Position numbers and translations under genes: made by a program
The notes under the pieces: generated by a model
Database searches by the model: none
What the model was told of the DNA's origin: nothing
What the model saw: only the letters and a program-made list of their open reading frames with translations
Source: Planctomycetaceae bacterium
GTDB lineage: Bacteria; Planctomycetota; Planctomycetia; Planctomycetales; Planctomycetaceae
Assembly: GCA_947476295.1 (NCBI GenBank)
Contig: CANJQC010000007.1
Location: 1-64,000 of the forward strand
Length of the DNA: 64,000 nt
Direction of reading: 5' to 3'
Shown here: positions 43,828-51,903 of the stretch, one piece after another
How positions within the stretch are numbered: the first letter of the stretch is position 1
How the letters are laid out: the number at the start of each line of letters is the position of its first letter

Positions 43828-46800
43828 CTACTCAACATACACGAACTCATTCATACTCAGGATCGTCTGGCACAAATTCATGATCGCCTGATCTGCGTCG
43901 GGCTGCTGATTTAAGAATTGCAAACATGCCGCTGATTCGGCGGCGGTTGGTTCTCGCCCAAACGCCAGTCGCCACGCTTCACGGACGGTTTGTTCAGGAG
44001 CATCCTGTGGCAGTCGCTTAGCGAACGCCGTGGCATAATCCTGCCCCTGCGGACTGTTCATAAACATCAGAGCCTGAGGTGCGATCGTCGTCACGGGGCG
44101 CTGGCCGATGCTGACGAGATGTTCCGGCCAGTCAAAGAGCATCATCATCGGAATTAGCTGACTGCGTTTGATGAAAAAGTATACACTGCGGCGAGTCATG
44201 TTCTGATCCAGCGTGCCTGGACCAAACTGCGTCGGATCAAGTCTGCCGGACACCGCCAGCATCGAATCTCGAATGGCCTCCGCTTCCAGCCGCTGCGGAG
44301 TGCGTCGCCATAGCAGCGTATTCTCGCGATCAGTCTCGGCGCGTGTCTCATCATGTGCCCCCGACTGCATGTACGCTTGACTCATCATGATCAGCTTGTG
44401 CATGCGTTTGAGCGTCCAGCCGTGTTCGATCAAATCGGATGCCAGCCAATCCAGCAGTTCCGGATGACTGGGTCGATCGCCGGAAACTCCAAAGTCGTTG
44501 GGAGTTGAAACAAGGCCGCGACCGAAATGATGCTGCCACAATCGATTGACCATGACTCGCGCGGCAAGGCTGCCTGCACCCAGTTTCGGATCGGTCATCC
44601 AGTTTGCCAGGGTCGCGCGCCGAAAGCTGGTACGATTCCAGCCTTCCGGCGGGGTGACCTGCCAACGAGAAAGTTCAACGCCTGCCGGAGCCAGAACCTG
44701 CAGGAACCCGGCGTTGACGACTTCCTGCTTCTGATGGACGTCGCCACGTTTGAGCAGGTGGGTCTCCGGATAGAAATGCGGAAAGCCGCGATCGTCTGCG
44801 TGGTGGCTCATGTGCGGCAGGCCTTCGCTGGTCACCATGACTTTGGCCATCTGCAGACCGGGGCCCTCCTTTTCGAAATCCAGTACGGCCTGTCGCAGTG
44901 AGCTCATTTCCGCATCGCTGGTCGCGAACCAGGCAAGGCCCGTCTTCCAGTCATCCGTTGATTCATCGATGCTCTTTTGCAAAACTTCAAGAGCGTGCAG
45001 AACTTTTGCATCCGGTCCACTGCTGCCAACTTCCGGCAGCGGCTGAGCCTGATCCGAAACAGACAAGCGAAAACGGCCGAGCGTATGCTGAGGATTCGGA
45101 TGATTCATGGACAACGTGATCGTCCATCGCGCGATGCCGCTGAACTTAGTGGACGGTTCAAGATCAAACACCGCCGCCTGATCTTTGCCGATGCCTCCTG
45201 CGTCCACTGCCCAGCCGGAGACAGGATCGCTGTCGATTGATGCGGCGACCGAAAGTGAATCGGTGTTTTGCTGATGGGTGGCTCGCGCGGCCGTGAGCTT
45301 CGTGGGATACGCTTCCAGCTTGTCGTCCGCGCCGGAAACATCAACCGGCACAACCTTCACCTGCAAATCACCCAGCACAAAGTTTCCATTGCCTGCGCGC
45401 CCTGGGCCGCGTTGCGGCAGCGAATCATGCGTCAGCGCCTCTATTCGCAGAGCTTTCACGCCGGGCCGAAACGACTCGGCAACAATCGTGATGACTTCCT
45501 GTGCCGGCACCGTTCCGGTGGACAGGATGGAGGCATCTGGCTCAAGCTCAAGCTTCGTGCCTGCTGATGATTCGACCGAGACCACATGCAGAGTTTCCCA
45601 CGGACCCTGCGGTGAGGCGGCAGGTGCCGTCGCCAGCCATTCACGGAACTTGGCCGGCAACTGAAACTTCTCATACTCCGCCACTGCCTGCTTTTTCGCC
45701 GCCAACTGCGAGTCAAACGCATTTTGGCGTTTGCGATTCTCTTCCGGCGAAAGGTCAATCTCCGTCTCCGCGCGAATCGCGGAGCTGAACGTGGCTGCCA
45801 TGCGATAATAGTCGCGCGCGGGTATCGGATCGAACTTATGATCGTGACAACGCGCACAACCGATCGACAATCCGAGGAACGACACGCCTGTGGTCATGAC
45901 CATGTCATCGAGTTCATCGTAGCGCGCAGATTCGAATTCGGTTTCGGTGAGCTGCGTCGGAAAGGCTCCGGCACCCAGAAACCCCGTGGCCATCATCGCC
46001 AGAGGATTATTCGCAGCCAATTCATCCCCAGCCAGTTGCCACTGCACGAACTTGTCATACGGCAGATCGGCATTCAGGGCACGGATGAGGAAGTCGCGGT
46101 AGTGGTAAGCGTTGGGGCGATCGTAATCCTGTTCGTAGCCGTGCGATTCGGCAAACCGCGCCACATCCATCCAGTGCCGTGCCCAGCGCTCACCGTATTG
46201 AGGCGACTCAAGCAATTCATCGATCAGCTTTGACCATGCATCGGGATCAGAATCGTTGACAAACGCATCGACCTGCTCCGGCGTCGGGGGCAATCCGATG
46301 AGACCAAGGTAAGCTCGGCGAATGAGAACGTGTCGATCGGCAGTGGCGTTCGGTGAGAGCTTCACGGCTTCTTGGCGAGCCCGTACAAACTGATCGATCG
46401 GCGTTCGGCACCATGCCGCATCTTCCACCATCGGCGGCGTGATTGATTGCAGAGTTTGAAAAGACCAGAACTGCCGATCACTGTCTTTGACCTGCATTTC
46501 AAGGGCTGGCGTCGTTGATTTTTCGACCAGCGGTGCATCGTACGGGGCGCCCAGATTGATCCATGTGCGAATCTGTTCAATCGCTTCCTCGGGCAGCTTT
46601 GGTTTCTTGAACGGCATATGCGGATCGGCGGTGTGCTCGATCAACGCGACCAGATGACTGTCGTCCGCAGCATCTTTCACGAACCCGCTGCTCATCAGCA
46701 ATTCGCGCGAAGAAAGATCGAAATCGCCTTTCACGGATTGGCCGCCGTGACAGTCGAGGCAGTGCCGTATCAGCGTTTTTCGCACGGACGACTTGAACAA

Positions 46801-46923
46801 AGCAAGCCCCATCTTCGCGCGTTCAGGATGATCGGCAGGAATAGATTTCTGTTCGTCAGCGTTGGCCGGATAAATCAACGCGATCAACATGGCAAGAAGC
46901 ACTGCGAGCAAACAGCAACGCAT
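43828..46923 (-). CDS. PSD1/DUF1553-DUF1549 planctomycete cytochrome c protein
   Basis: The 1031-aa protein starts at ATG 46923 with AAGGAG eight bases upstream; the frame is open to 47070 without a better start. A signal peptide (MRCCLLAVLLAMLIALIYPANA) is followed by a PSCyt1 domain with haem motif CLDCH near residue 55. A DUF1549/PSCyt2 domain follows (about 150-370; PIDQFVRARQEAV, GERWARHWMDVARFAESHG). A middle discoidin-like region comes next, then the DUF1553/PSD1 domain (about 760-1031; VNRLWQHHFGRGLVSTPNDFG, RRTPQRLEAEAIRDSML). It is paired with the DUF1501 gene downstream. It is probably a periplasmic haem protein for carbohydrate or sulfated substrate turnover. Confidence 0.95.
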   Translation of the reverse strand: MRCCLLAVLLAMLIALIYPANADEQKSIPADHPERAKMGLALFKSSVRKTLIRHCLDCHGGQSVKGDFDLSSRELLMSSGFVKDAADDSHLVALIEHTADPHMPFKKPKLPEEAIEQIRTWINLGAPYDAPLVEKSTTPALEMQVKDSDRQFWSFQTLQSITPPMVEDAAWCRTPIDQFVRARQEAVKLSPNATADRHVLIRRAYLGLIGLPPTPEQVDAFVNDSDPDAWSKLIDELLESPQYGERWARHWMDVARFAESHGYEQDYDRPNAYHYRDFLIRALNADLPYDKFVQWQLAGDELAANNPLAMMATGFLGAGAFPTQLTETEFESARYDELDDMVMTTGVSFLGLSIGCARCHDHKFDPIPARDYYRMAATFSSAIRAETEIDLSPEENRKRQNAFDSQLAAKKQAVAEYEKFQLPAKFREWLATAPAASPQGPWETLHVVSVESSAGTKLELEPDASILSTGTVPAQEVITIVAESFRPGVKALRIEALTHDSLPQRGPGRAGNGNFVLGDLQVKVVPVDVSGADDKLEAYPTKLTAARATHQQNTDSLSVAASIDSDPVSGWAVDAGGIGKDQAAVFDLEPSTKFSGIARWTITLSMNHPNPQHTLGRFRLSVSDQAQPLPEVGSSGPDAKVLHALEVLQKSIDESTDDWKTGLAWFATSDAEMSSLRQAVLDFEKEGPGLQMAKVMVTSEGLPHMSHHADDRGFPHFYPETHLLKRGDVHQKQEVVNAGFLQVLAPAGVELSRWQVTPPEGWNRTSFRRATLANWMTDPKLGAGSLAARVMVNRLWQHHFGRGLVSTPNDFGVSGDRPSHPELLDWLASDLIEHGWTLKRMHKLIMMSQAYMQSGAHDETRAETDRENTLLWRRTPQRLEAEAIRDSMLAVSGRLDPTQFGPGTLDQNMTRRSVYFFIKRSQLIPMMMLFDWPEHLVSIGQRPVTTIAPQALMFMNSPQGQDYATAFAKRLPQDAPEQTVREAWRLAFGREPTAAESAACLQFLNQQPDADQAIMNLCQTILSMNEFVYVE

Positions 46924-47371
46924 CGGGCGGACTCCTTGATGGCAGGAAGTCACCACCAGCGCAAGGCACGCAGGTGGCAAGGTGAGAATCCCATTATACG
47001 CAACGGGTTGGTGATTCCAAAGCCATTGTAGCCCTCTCGCTCCGTCGAGGGGAGCCTTCAGAGTGGCCATGTGATTGAAGTTGCAGCGTTATACCTCCCG
47101 CTATCGGCGAGCTGCGATGCGTCAGCGTCTGGACTTGATTTAAGGCCATGTTGTCTCTTTCGCACGTCGATTGCCAAGGGCTCATCACGGCGGAGCGTGA
47201 TGACCACATTGGGAACGATGACGATTCAACAATTCTTCATGCCGTGATTATGGAAGGCCGCCTCGCGATTAAACCGGCAGTTTTGAACTCCGCTGGATTG
47301 AAACCTGCGGGTGGATTTGTTCGACTTCCTACTGATTTGATTCTGTTCCACTTTCTGTTGAGATCCGCAGT
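46924..47371. other. intergenic region
   Basis: About 450 bases between the PSD1 gene and the kinase pseudogene. CCCTC-GCTCCGTC-GAGGG at about 47032-47049 is a small hairpin, probably a dispersed repeat. No supported gene is seen. Confidence 0.35.
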
Positions 47372-47967
47372 ATGTCGATATCGAAGGATGATTTGTTCCG
47401 ACGAATCAAGGCCGATTTTCTGCAGGCCGTGCGTGCAGGCGGCTCGCCGAATCGTGCTGAACTGCTGGGCAAGTATCCGGAACTGGCCGCACAACTGAAC
47501 GAGCTCTTTGCTGAAGTCGATCGGACTCCGCCCCACAATCAACCGGAAACTGCCACGCTGCCGCCGGACAATGCTGGTGTTGATGAATACGCCACGCTGC
47601 CGCCGGAAACCGGTGACCAGGAATTTTCCACGATCGTTCCTGCGGATAAGTCAATTGCACTGCCAATGACGGCGGGCAGCCGCACGGGAACCAAAGTCCG
47701 TTACTTTGGCGACTATGAACTGCTGAGCGAGATCGCTCGCGGCGGCATGGGAGTTGTCTACAAGGCTCAGCAGGTCAATCTGAATCGCATCGTGGCTCTG
47801 AAAATGATTCTGGCCGGGCAGCTGGCATCGGACGAAGACGTCAACGCTTCTATACGGAAGCGGAAGCGGCGGCGAATCTGGATCATCCGGGGATCGTGCC
47901 GATCTTTGAAATCGGCGAGCACGACGGCCAGCACTATTTTTCGATGGGATTTATCGACGGCAAGTGA
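47372..47967 (+). pseudogene. truncated, frameshifted Ser/Thr protein kinase
   Basis: ATG 47372 opens a planctomycete-type kinase: an N-terminal helical region (FLQAVRAGGSPNRAELLGKYPEL), a linker with repeated ATLPPE phrases, and then kinase subdomains [23 protein letters not shown] and [11 protein letters not shown]. At about 47843 one base is missing; the next frame continues correctly as [44 protein letters not shown] at 47965 then ends it before the catalytic loop (HRD) and DFG. The frameshift and truncation together mean it is not a working kinase. Confidence 0.88.
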
Positions 47968-48130
47968 GGTAGGCTGTGAAGGGGATTTGATGGCGGCAAT
48001 GAAAGCTCAGTCCGCCCAACCTTGCTTCGCTACGCCACAGTCTCCGCCCGCACTCGCGAAGTCAAAGGCTCGTATGTTCGTCGGTATTCGCGGCGGCCAA
48101 CGAGCGACCGTCAGTAAATACGCTCTGGAG
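47968..48130. other. sequence after the kinase truncation point
   Basis: The original kinase frame stays open to 48313, but the translated sequence no longer resembles a kinase and no other family is recognised. This marks the junction of the deletion or insertion that cut the kinase. Confidence 0.35.
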
Positions 48131-48388
48131 TCAGTGTTTAGCAGACACACACGCCTCAAGGCTCATCAGAGATACGGTTGTGGCAACGGCGGCTGCACTC
48201 TGAATTTGCTGACAAACGAGAACGAATCCGAATACAGCCAGCGGGAGACCACAGCAAGTCATCGTTGTTGTCAGTACATTTGGGAGCGATGCCACAAACA
48301 ACATGCGTTTTGACCGGAAGCAGCATAGGCATGTCGAGATCAGTGTGACTGCGTAGATCACAAGTAAAAATGAAGTAAACGCCTTCAC
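48131..48388 (-). CDS. possible small membrane protein, 85 aa
   Basis: A minus-strand frame starting at GTG 48388 encodes two hydrophobic segments (FTSFLLVIYAVTLISTCLC and CGLPLAVFGFVLVCQQIQ) joined by a Cys- and Thr-rich loop. There is no clear ribosome binding site. It lies in a decayed stretch next to another membrane-protein pseudogene, so it may be a remnant. No family is recognised. Confidence 0.35.
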   Translation of the reverse strand: MKAFTSFLLVIYAVTLISTCLCCFRSKRMLFVASLPNVLTTTMTCCGLPLAVFGFVLVCQQIQSAAAVATTVSLMSLEACVSAKH

Positions 48389-48480
48389 ATTCCACGGTTC
48401 TGCATCGCCGACGCACCGTGACAGCTACAGCCCTGTCCATTTTGTCGCCCCCTTCTTGGCAGATGGCCGTCATTCTGACA

Positions 48481-48876
48481 TCAGAACGCGGCTGCCAACA
48501 TCCCTAAACTTTTCTCCACGAGAAATGAGGAGACCGAGCAGACGAGCGTGAGAATCACGGCCTGCCAAAACGTCCTTTCAAAAAGATACATGATTCCGAC
48601 GAACCAGATCACGATGCTGAGAATGATGACTAACGGCGACAGAAAGAGGAGTGACGGCACCATCAAGATCACGACGGAAACAGCACCAAGCACGCTGACC
48701 GTACTGCAAAGCTAGGCACACCTCATCCATGTTTGTTTTGCTCCGTATACCTTGAAGGGGCCTGACCACTCATCACCTAGAATCCATAGCCCCAATACGA
48801 GGATTGCGGTCGATGTTGCAATCTGAAAGATTAAGATTACAACCAAGACAAGAACCAAAATCGCAACGCCTAGCAT
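48481..48876 (-). pseudogene. membrane protein gene interrupted by an in-frame TAG
   Basis: ATG 48876 opens MLGVAILVLVLVVILIFQIATST...WILGDEWSGPFKVYG and reaches a TAG at 48712-48714. The same frame continues without shift as LCSTVSVLGAVSVVILMVPSLLFLSPLVIILSIVIW...FERTFWQAVILTLVCSVSSFL to 48481. Both halves are strongly hydrophobic and together would give a protein of about 130 aa with three to four membrane segments. The second half could restart at GTG 48693. I call it a nonsense-interrupted gene. The family is not recognised. Confidence 0.65.
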
Positions 48877-48997
48877 GTTCGTTTTCCTTTTTTTGCAGTG
48901 AATAGGTGATAACCGGGATTCGACCGCGAGTAAACGGCGGAGAGAAATCGGGGCGCTTGGCGGGCGAGTATAGCATTGCTAATCTTGACGCATCATC

Positions 48998-49090
48998 ATG
49001 AGCATCGGCTGCCGCCTCGGACTGGACTCCACCCCATACACCGGCACGGCGTGGTTTGATGATCTGGTGCTGGAGAAGGTCGAAAATTGA
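48998..49090 (+). pseudogene. C-terminal remnant of a carbohydrate-binding-type protein
   Basis: A 30-codon frame reads CRLGLDSTPYTGTAWFDDLVLEKVEN before a TGA. The pattern TGTAWFDDL.LE is typical of the last strands of CBM-like or concanavalin-like domains of exported enzymes. The rest of the gene is missing, so this is a stranded 3' end. Confidence 0.5.
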
Positions 49091-49149
49091 AAGCGGGGAC
49101 TGAACCCATTGTGAGTCTTTATGTCAATCGATGACAAAGAACTGTTTGC

Positions 49150-49375
49150 GATTCAGGCCCGGAGGGCAGGAAAATTCTCTGCCGGGGCTGTGAGGCCCCG
49201 GTTTGATGCAATGAGACACATCAAGGCCTGAAAGGCCGACACAAGGGTATGCACGACGCCTTGTCAACAGCTTTGTTGTGTCGGCCTTTCAGGCCTCAAT
49301 TCGCACGAATATTCGTTTCCGGTGGCTCACGCCACCGGCAGTGGATGTGCCTGCCCTCCGGGCCTTTTACAACGA
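49150..49375. repeat. REP-like composite palindrome cluster, second copy
   Basis: CCGGGGC-TGTGAG-GCCCCGG at 49182-49201, GGCCT-GAA-AGGCC near 49225 with its inverted partner TCGGCCTTTCAGGCC near 49281, and CCGGTGGC-TCAC-GCCACCGG at 49319-49338. Order and lead-in (TTCAGGCCCG, CTCTGCCGG) match the cluster at 1140-1340. It is not within a gene here. Confidence 0.8.
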
Positions 49376-49804
49376 CACAATTGGGCCGCGAATTCGACAC
49401 AGGACATTCCAGAACCACAATGTGCCGCGACAGTGAAGGCGAGAGTGACATATGGACCGGCAGTTGGATTTGTGATGAAAGTCCGAAAAGGGCTTCGCCC
49501 GAAATCGTAAAAGCGGTGTCGAGCCACCGCACTCTAAAGAACCAAAACTATAGAGTGCTCCGGCTTGACGGAGCTTTCCTCTGTCGCGGAGCGACCTTGA
49601 CCCGGGACGTCCGACTGGACGCAGATCACTCGGGATGGAGCAGGTCGAGTGATGTTCCTTCAAAAACTGGCGAGTGGTGTGTCGTGCCTGGCCTGCGAAA
49701 AAGTTACGATTCACCGCAGAGCGGTTTCAGGATGGAAATCCCCGTTTCTTCCTGAATTCAGGGCATCGCATTCGATCTGTCGATGAACCCACTTTCTGGC
49801 GACG
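49376..49804. other. repeat-rich non-coding stretch
   Basis: Two more hairpins are seen: GCGGTG-TCGAGC-CACCGC at 49513-49530 and GCTCCG-GCTTGA-CGGAGC at 49557-49574. The first resembles a dispersed planctomycete repeat. Long frames on both strands here look like chance products of repeat sequence, and I do not support a gene. Confidence 0.5.
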
Positions 49805-49829
49805 CCTCGGACATGAATGTCCAAGCTAC
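49805..49829. repeat. half copy of the GGACATTCATGTCC element overlapping a stop codon
   Basis: Read on the minus strand, TAGCTTGGACATTCATGTCCG begins with the TAG that ends the redox protein gene (49826-49828). The element therefore supplies the stop codon and may have shortened or changed the C-terminus. Confidence 0.7.
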
Positions 49830-50863
49830 ATAAATCGCGCCTGGCGCTGAACCGAAGCGTCGGATTCATCGCCGGACAGTTCTACGTCGGTCTCTGTTGG
49901 CAATGTTGCCAATTGAACGTAGTCTGGAAGATCTGCCGCAGACTGGTGCCTGTAGGCTCGGACAATTTGGCCATCCTGCATAAGAAACACACCAGGCATC
50001 CGCAGAACATTACCATCGGCCGGACCGGTTCTGTGCCCTTGAAAGAAAGCCCGGAACGCGCGCCACCAGACGTTGGGGCCAAACAGTTGTCCGAAGGTGC
50101 CCATCTTAAGGCCAAATGCGTCGTACAGACTACAGGAATGATCGCGAAATACATGCAGGTCCGTCAGTCTGTATTTTTCGAGCAACTCGATCGGCTCTTT
50201 CTGTCCCATATGAACGAACGCGATCTGAGTTCCACCGCTTTCGATCTGCCGACGATGGGTAGCCACGTCGCAAACGGACTCGCGACAAAACGTGCAACCG
50301 GAATGCCTAAGAAATACCAGCAGAAGTGGATGTTGTCGCGAAAGTTCAATCAGCGATGCACCCCGCTGGCTGAGCATTCTACCAACAGGATCAATTTTTC
50401 TGATGGGGGCCGGGACCGTGAAGCATTCTAATCGAGACTGATGAAAACGTGCTGCATGCCAGAGGATGAGGCTAAACGGTATCCACCAGATCAGATCATT
50501 CGTCAGAATGACCCAGCCAAATGCAGCAGGAAGTCGGCCTGCTGTCACAGACAGCAGAAAACCGATGGGACCGAAAATCTTCCCGAGCAATCCGACCAAG
50601 ACGATGGGCCAGTGAATGAACGGTTGACGGGCCGCAATCGCATATCCGATTCCGTACACACCAATAATCATTCCAATGCACTGCCAAAGTTCCGGGTAGT
50701 TTGGCAGTGTCGAAGCACCAGCGATACGAAAGATCGCCGTGGGAAATACGATCGCGAGCACGCCCCAGATGAGATTGTACAGCGCGGCTGCCTGCAACAC
50801 GAAACCCATCCAAGGTTTGGGCAGAAGGGGGTTTAAAACAACTTCTTTAGGTGCGTCAGTCAT
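49826..50863 (-). CDS. membrane-anchored thioredoxin-like (SelL/AhpC-type) protein
   Basis: The 345-aa protein has an N-terminal membrane domain of four segments (about residues 18-145; MGFVLQAAALYNLIWGVLAIVFP, FGWVILTNDLIWWIPFSLIL). The C-terminal domain (about 165-320) is a thioredoxin-fold of the SelL/AhpC-TSA type: LLVFLRHSGCTFCRESVCDVA with a CxxC redox pair, IAFVHMGQ, and PGVFLMQDGQIVRAY. It probably reduces peroxides or disulfides at the membrane. It is the last gene after the sigma factor (17-base gap) and the lipid cluster. Its stop codon lies in a repeat. Confidence 0.85.
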   Translation of the reverse strand: MTDAPKEVVLNPLLPKPWMGFVLQAAALYNLIWGVLAIVFPTAIFRIAGASTLPNYPELWQCIGMIIGVYGIGYAIAARQPFIHWPIVLVGLLGKIFGPIGFLLSVTAGRLPAAFGWVILTNDLIWWIPFSLILWHAARFHQSRLECFTVPAPIRKIDPVGRMLSQRGASLIELSRQHPLLLVFLRHSGCTFCRESVCDVATHRRQIESGGTQIAFVHMGQKEPIELLEKYRLTDLHVFRDHSCSLYDAFGLKMGTFGQLFGPNVWWRAFRAFFQGHRTGPADGNVLRMPGVFLMQDGQIVRAYRHQSAADLPDYVQLATLPTETDVELSGDESDASVQRQARFM

Positions 50864-50880
50864 CGAAGACAGTCGTAATT

Positions 50881-51792
50881 TCAGGTCGAGACAAGACCGG
50901 GCTCAAGCTCTTCAAAGAATTCGCGGAGCTTATCCACCGCTGCGATCTGCAACTGTCTGACTCGCTCTTTGGACAGCCCAAGGTCCGTCGCAAGCTCTCG
51001 CAGAGTCTTCACGACACGGTTCTCGGAAAGACCAAATCGCCCCACGATTACCATTTGCTCTCGTTCGTCGAGACATTCGGCCATCCGCATAATAAGCTCA
51101 CTCACGCGATGCTCTTCTCGAACCCATTCAGAAATGACAGGATCTTCCTCGGTTGCCGGGACCTCATTCAGAAATTCAACGCCCGACTTGAATTCTACTG
51201 AATTTCGTCGTTTCTGACGCTGAGCGAATCGGTAGAAGTGTCTCTGAACAGAATGAGTCGCGTAAGTGCTGAAGCGGAATCCACGAGAGAAGTCAAACTT
51301 CGTAATGGCTTTCAGAAGAATCTCATTCCCTTCACTCATCAGTTCATCAAAATCACATGATGAGTTGGAAAACTTCCGTGCGAGGGAAATCACGAGTCGC
51401 AGGTTGCATTGGGCAATGTGGTTCCGCACAGATTCAGCATCGTGAAGCAGACTGCGAAGCGTATTCTGCAGTTTTCGGGAACCAGTAGAGTTCAGGAGAA
51501 GCAGGCGCACCCGTTCCGCTTGGAACCGCATGTAGTTCATTTTCCGGAACAGAAATGTCTCGCCTTCCGGTGACAGAAGGGGCAGGTCGGTCAACATTTC
51601 AAAGTCGCCAACGCCATCTAATTGCATCATCTCGTTCTGCACGCAGTCAGCATAGATGCTGCTGCCGACAGGCAGGGACAGCATGTCGTCGGAGGAAGCA
51701 TTTTGAAATGAACCATTTTCAATAAAGATCACAGGCTCAATCATGCTCGCCTCAAGCAGATTGCCTGAAGCCCTCGCACGTGTTGTGTTCAT
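50881..51792 (-). CDS. sigma-70 family RNA polymerase sigma factor
   Basis: About 303 aa from ATG 51792 (AGGA upstream; a TTG at 51804 would add four residues). A region 1.2-like segment (PEGETFLFRKMNYMRFQAERV) is followed by region 2 (NLRLVISLARKFS, FDELMSEGNEILLKAITKFDFSRGFRFSTYATHSVQRHFYRF) and region 4 (DEREQMVIVGRFGL...KTLRELATDLGLSKERVRQLQ) with its helix-turn-helix. The presence of regions 1.2, 2, 3 and 4 makes it a group 2/3 alternative sigma factor rather than an ECF. No anti-sigma gene is adjacent. It likely serves the flanking lipid and redox genes. Confidence 0.92.
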   Translation of the reverse strand: MNTTRARASGNLLEASMIEPVIFIENGSFQNASSDDMLSLPVGSSIYADCVQNEMMQLDGVGDFEMLTDLPLLSPEGETFLFRKMNYMRFQAERVRLLLLNSTGSRKLQNTLRSLLHDAESVRNHIAQCNLRLVISLARKFSNSSCDFDELMSEGNEILLKAITKFDFSRGFRFSTYATHSVQRHFYRFAQRQKRRNSVEFKSGVEFLNEVPATEEDPVISEWVREEHRVSELIMRMAECLDEREQMVIVGRFGLSENRVVKTLRELATDLGLSKERVRQLQIAAVDKLREFFEELEPGLVST

Positions 51793-51863
51793 AGTCCTGT
51801 CCAATCAAGTCTGCGTGATGAATGCCCAGACTTTGCCATCCGTTTGTATGACGAGCATTTAAC

Positions 51864-51892
51864 ATAATTTAATATGTGACGTATTAAATTAT
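51864..51892. promoter_or_regulatory. AT-rich perfect inverted repeat upstream of the sigma factor
   Basis: ATAATTTAATA (51864-51874) and TATTAAATTAT (51882-51892) are 11-bp perfect arms around TGTGACG. They lie 72 bases upstream of the sigma factor start and 12 bases after the DUF1295 stop, next to a run of nine C (51894-51902). The AT-rich arms are weak as a terminator; an operator is more likely. Confidence 0.55.
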
Positions 51893-51903
51893 TCCCCCCC
51901 CCG

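Noticed and set aside
47968-48313. Open frame continuing after the kinase frameshift
   Set aside because: The kinase similarity has moved to another frame and ended at 47967, and this continuation has no recognisable protein character.
21334-48714. In-frame TAG codons in two genes suggested amber read-through
   Set aside because: The first lies in a truncated glycosyltransferase fragment with other decay, and intact genes here do not contain internal TAG. Ordinary nonsense mutation is simpler.
49249-49755. 168-aa plus-strand frame
   Set aside because: It runs through REP-type palindromes and another dispersed repeat. The translated sequence has no domain or signal features and looks like chance coding.
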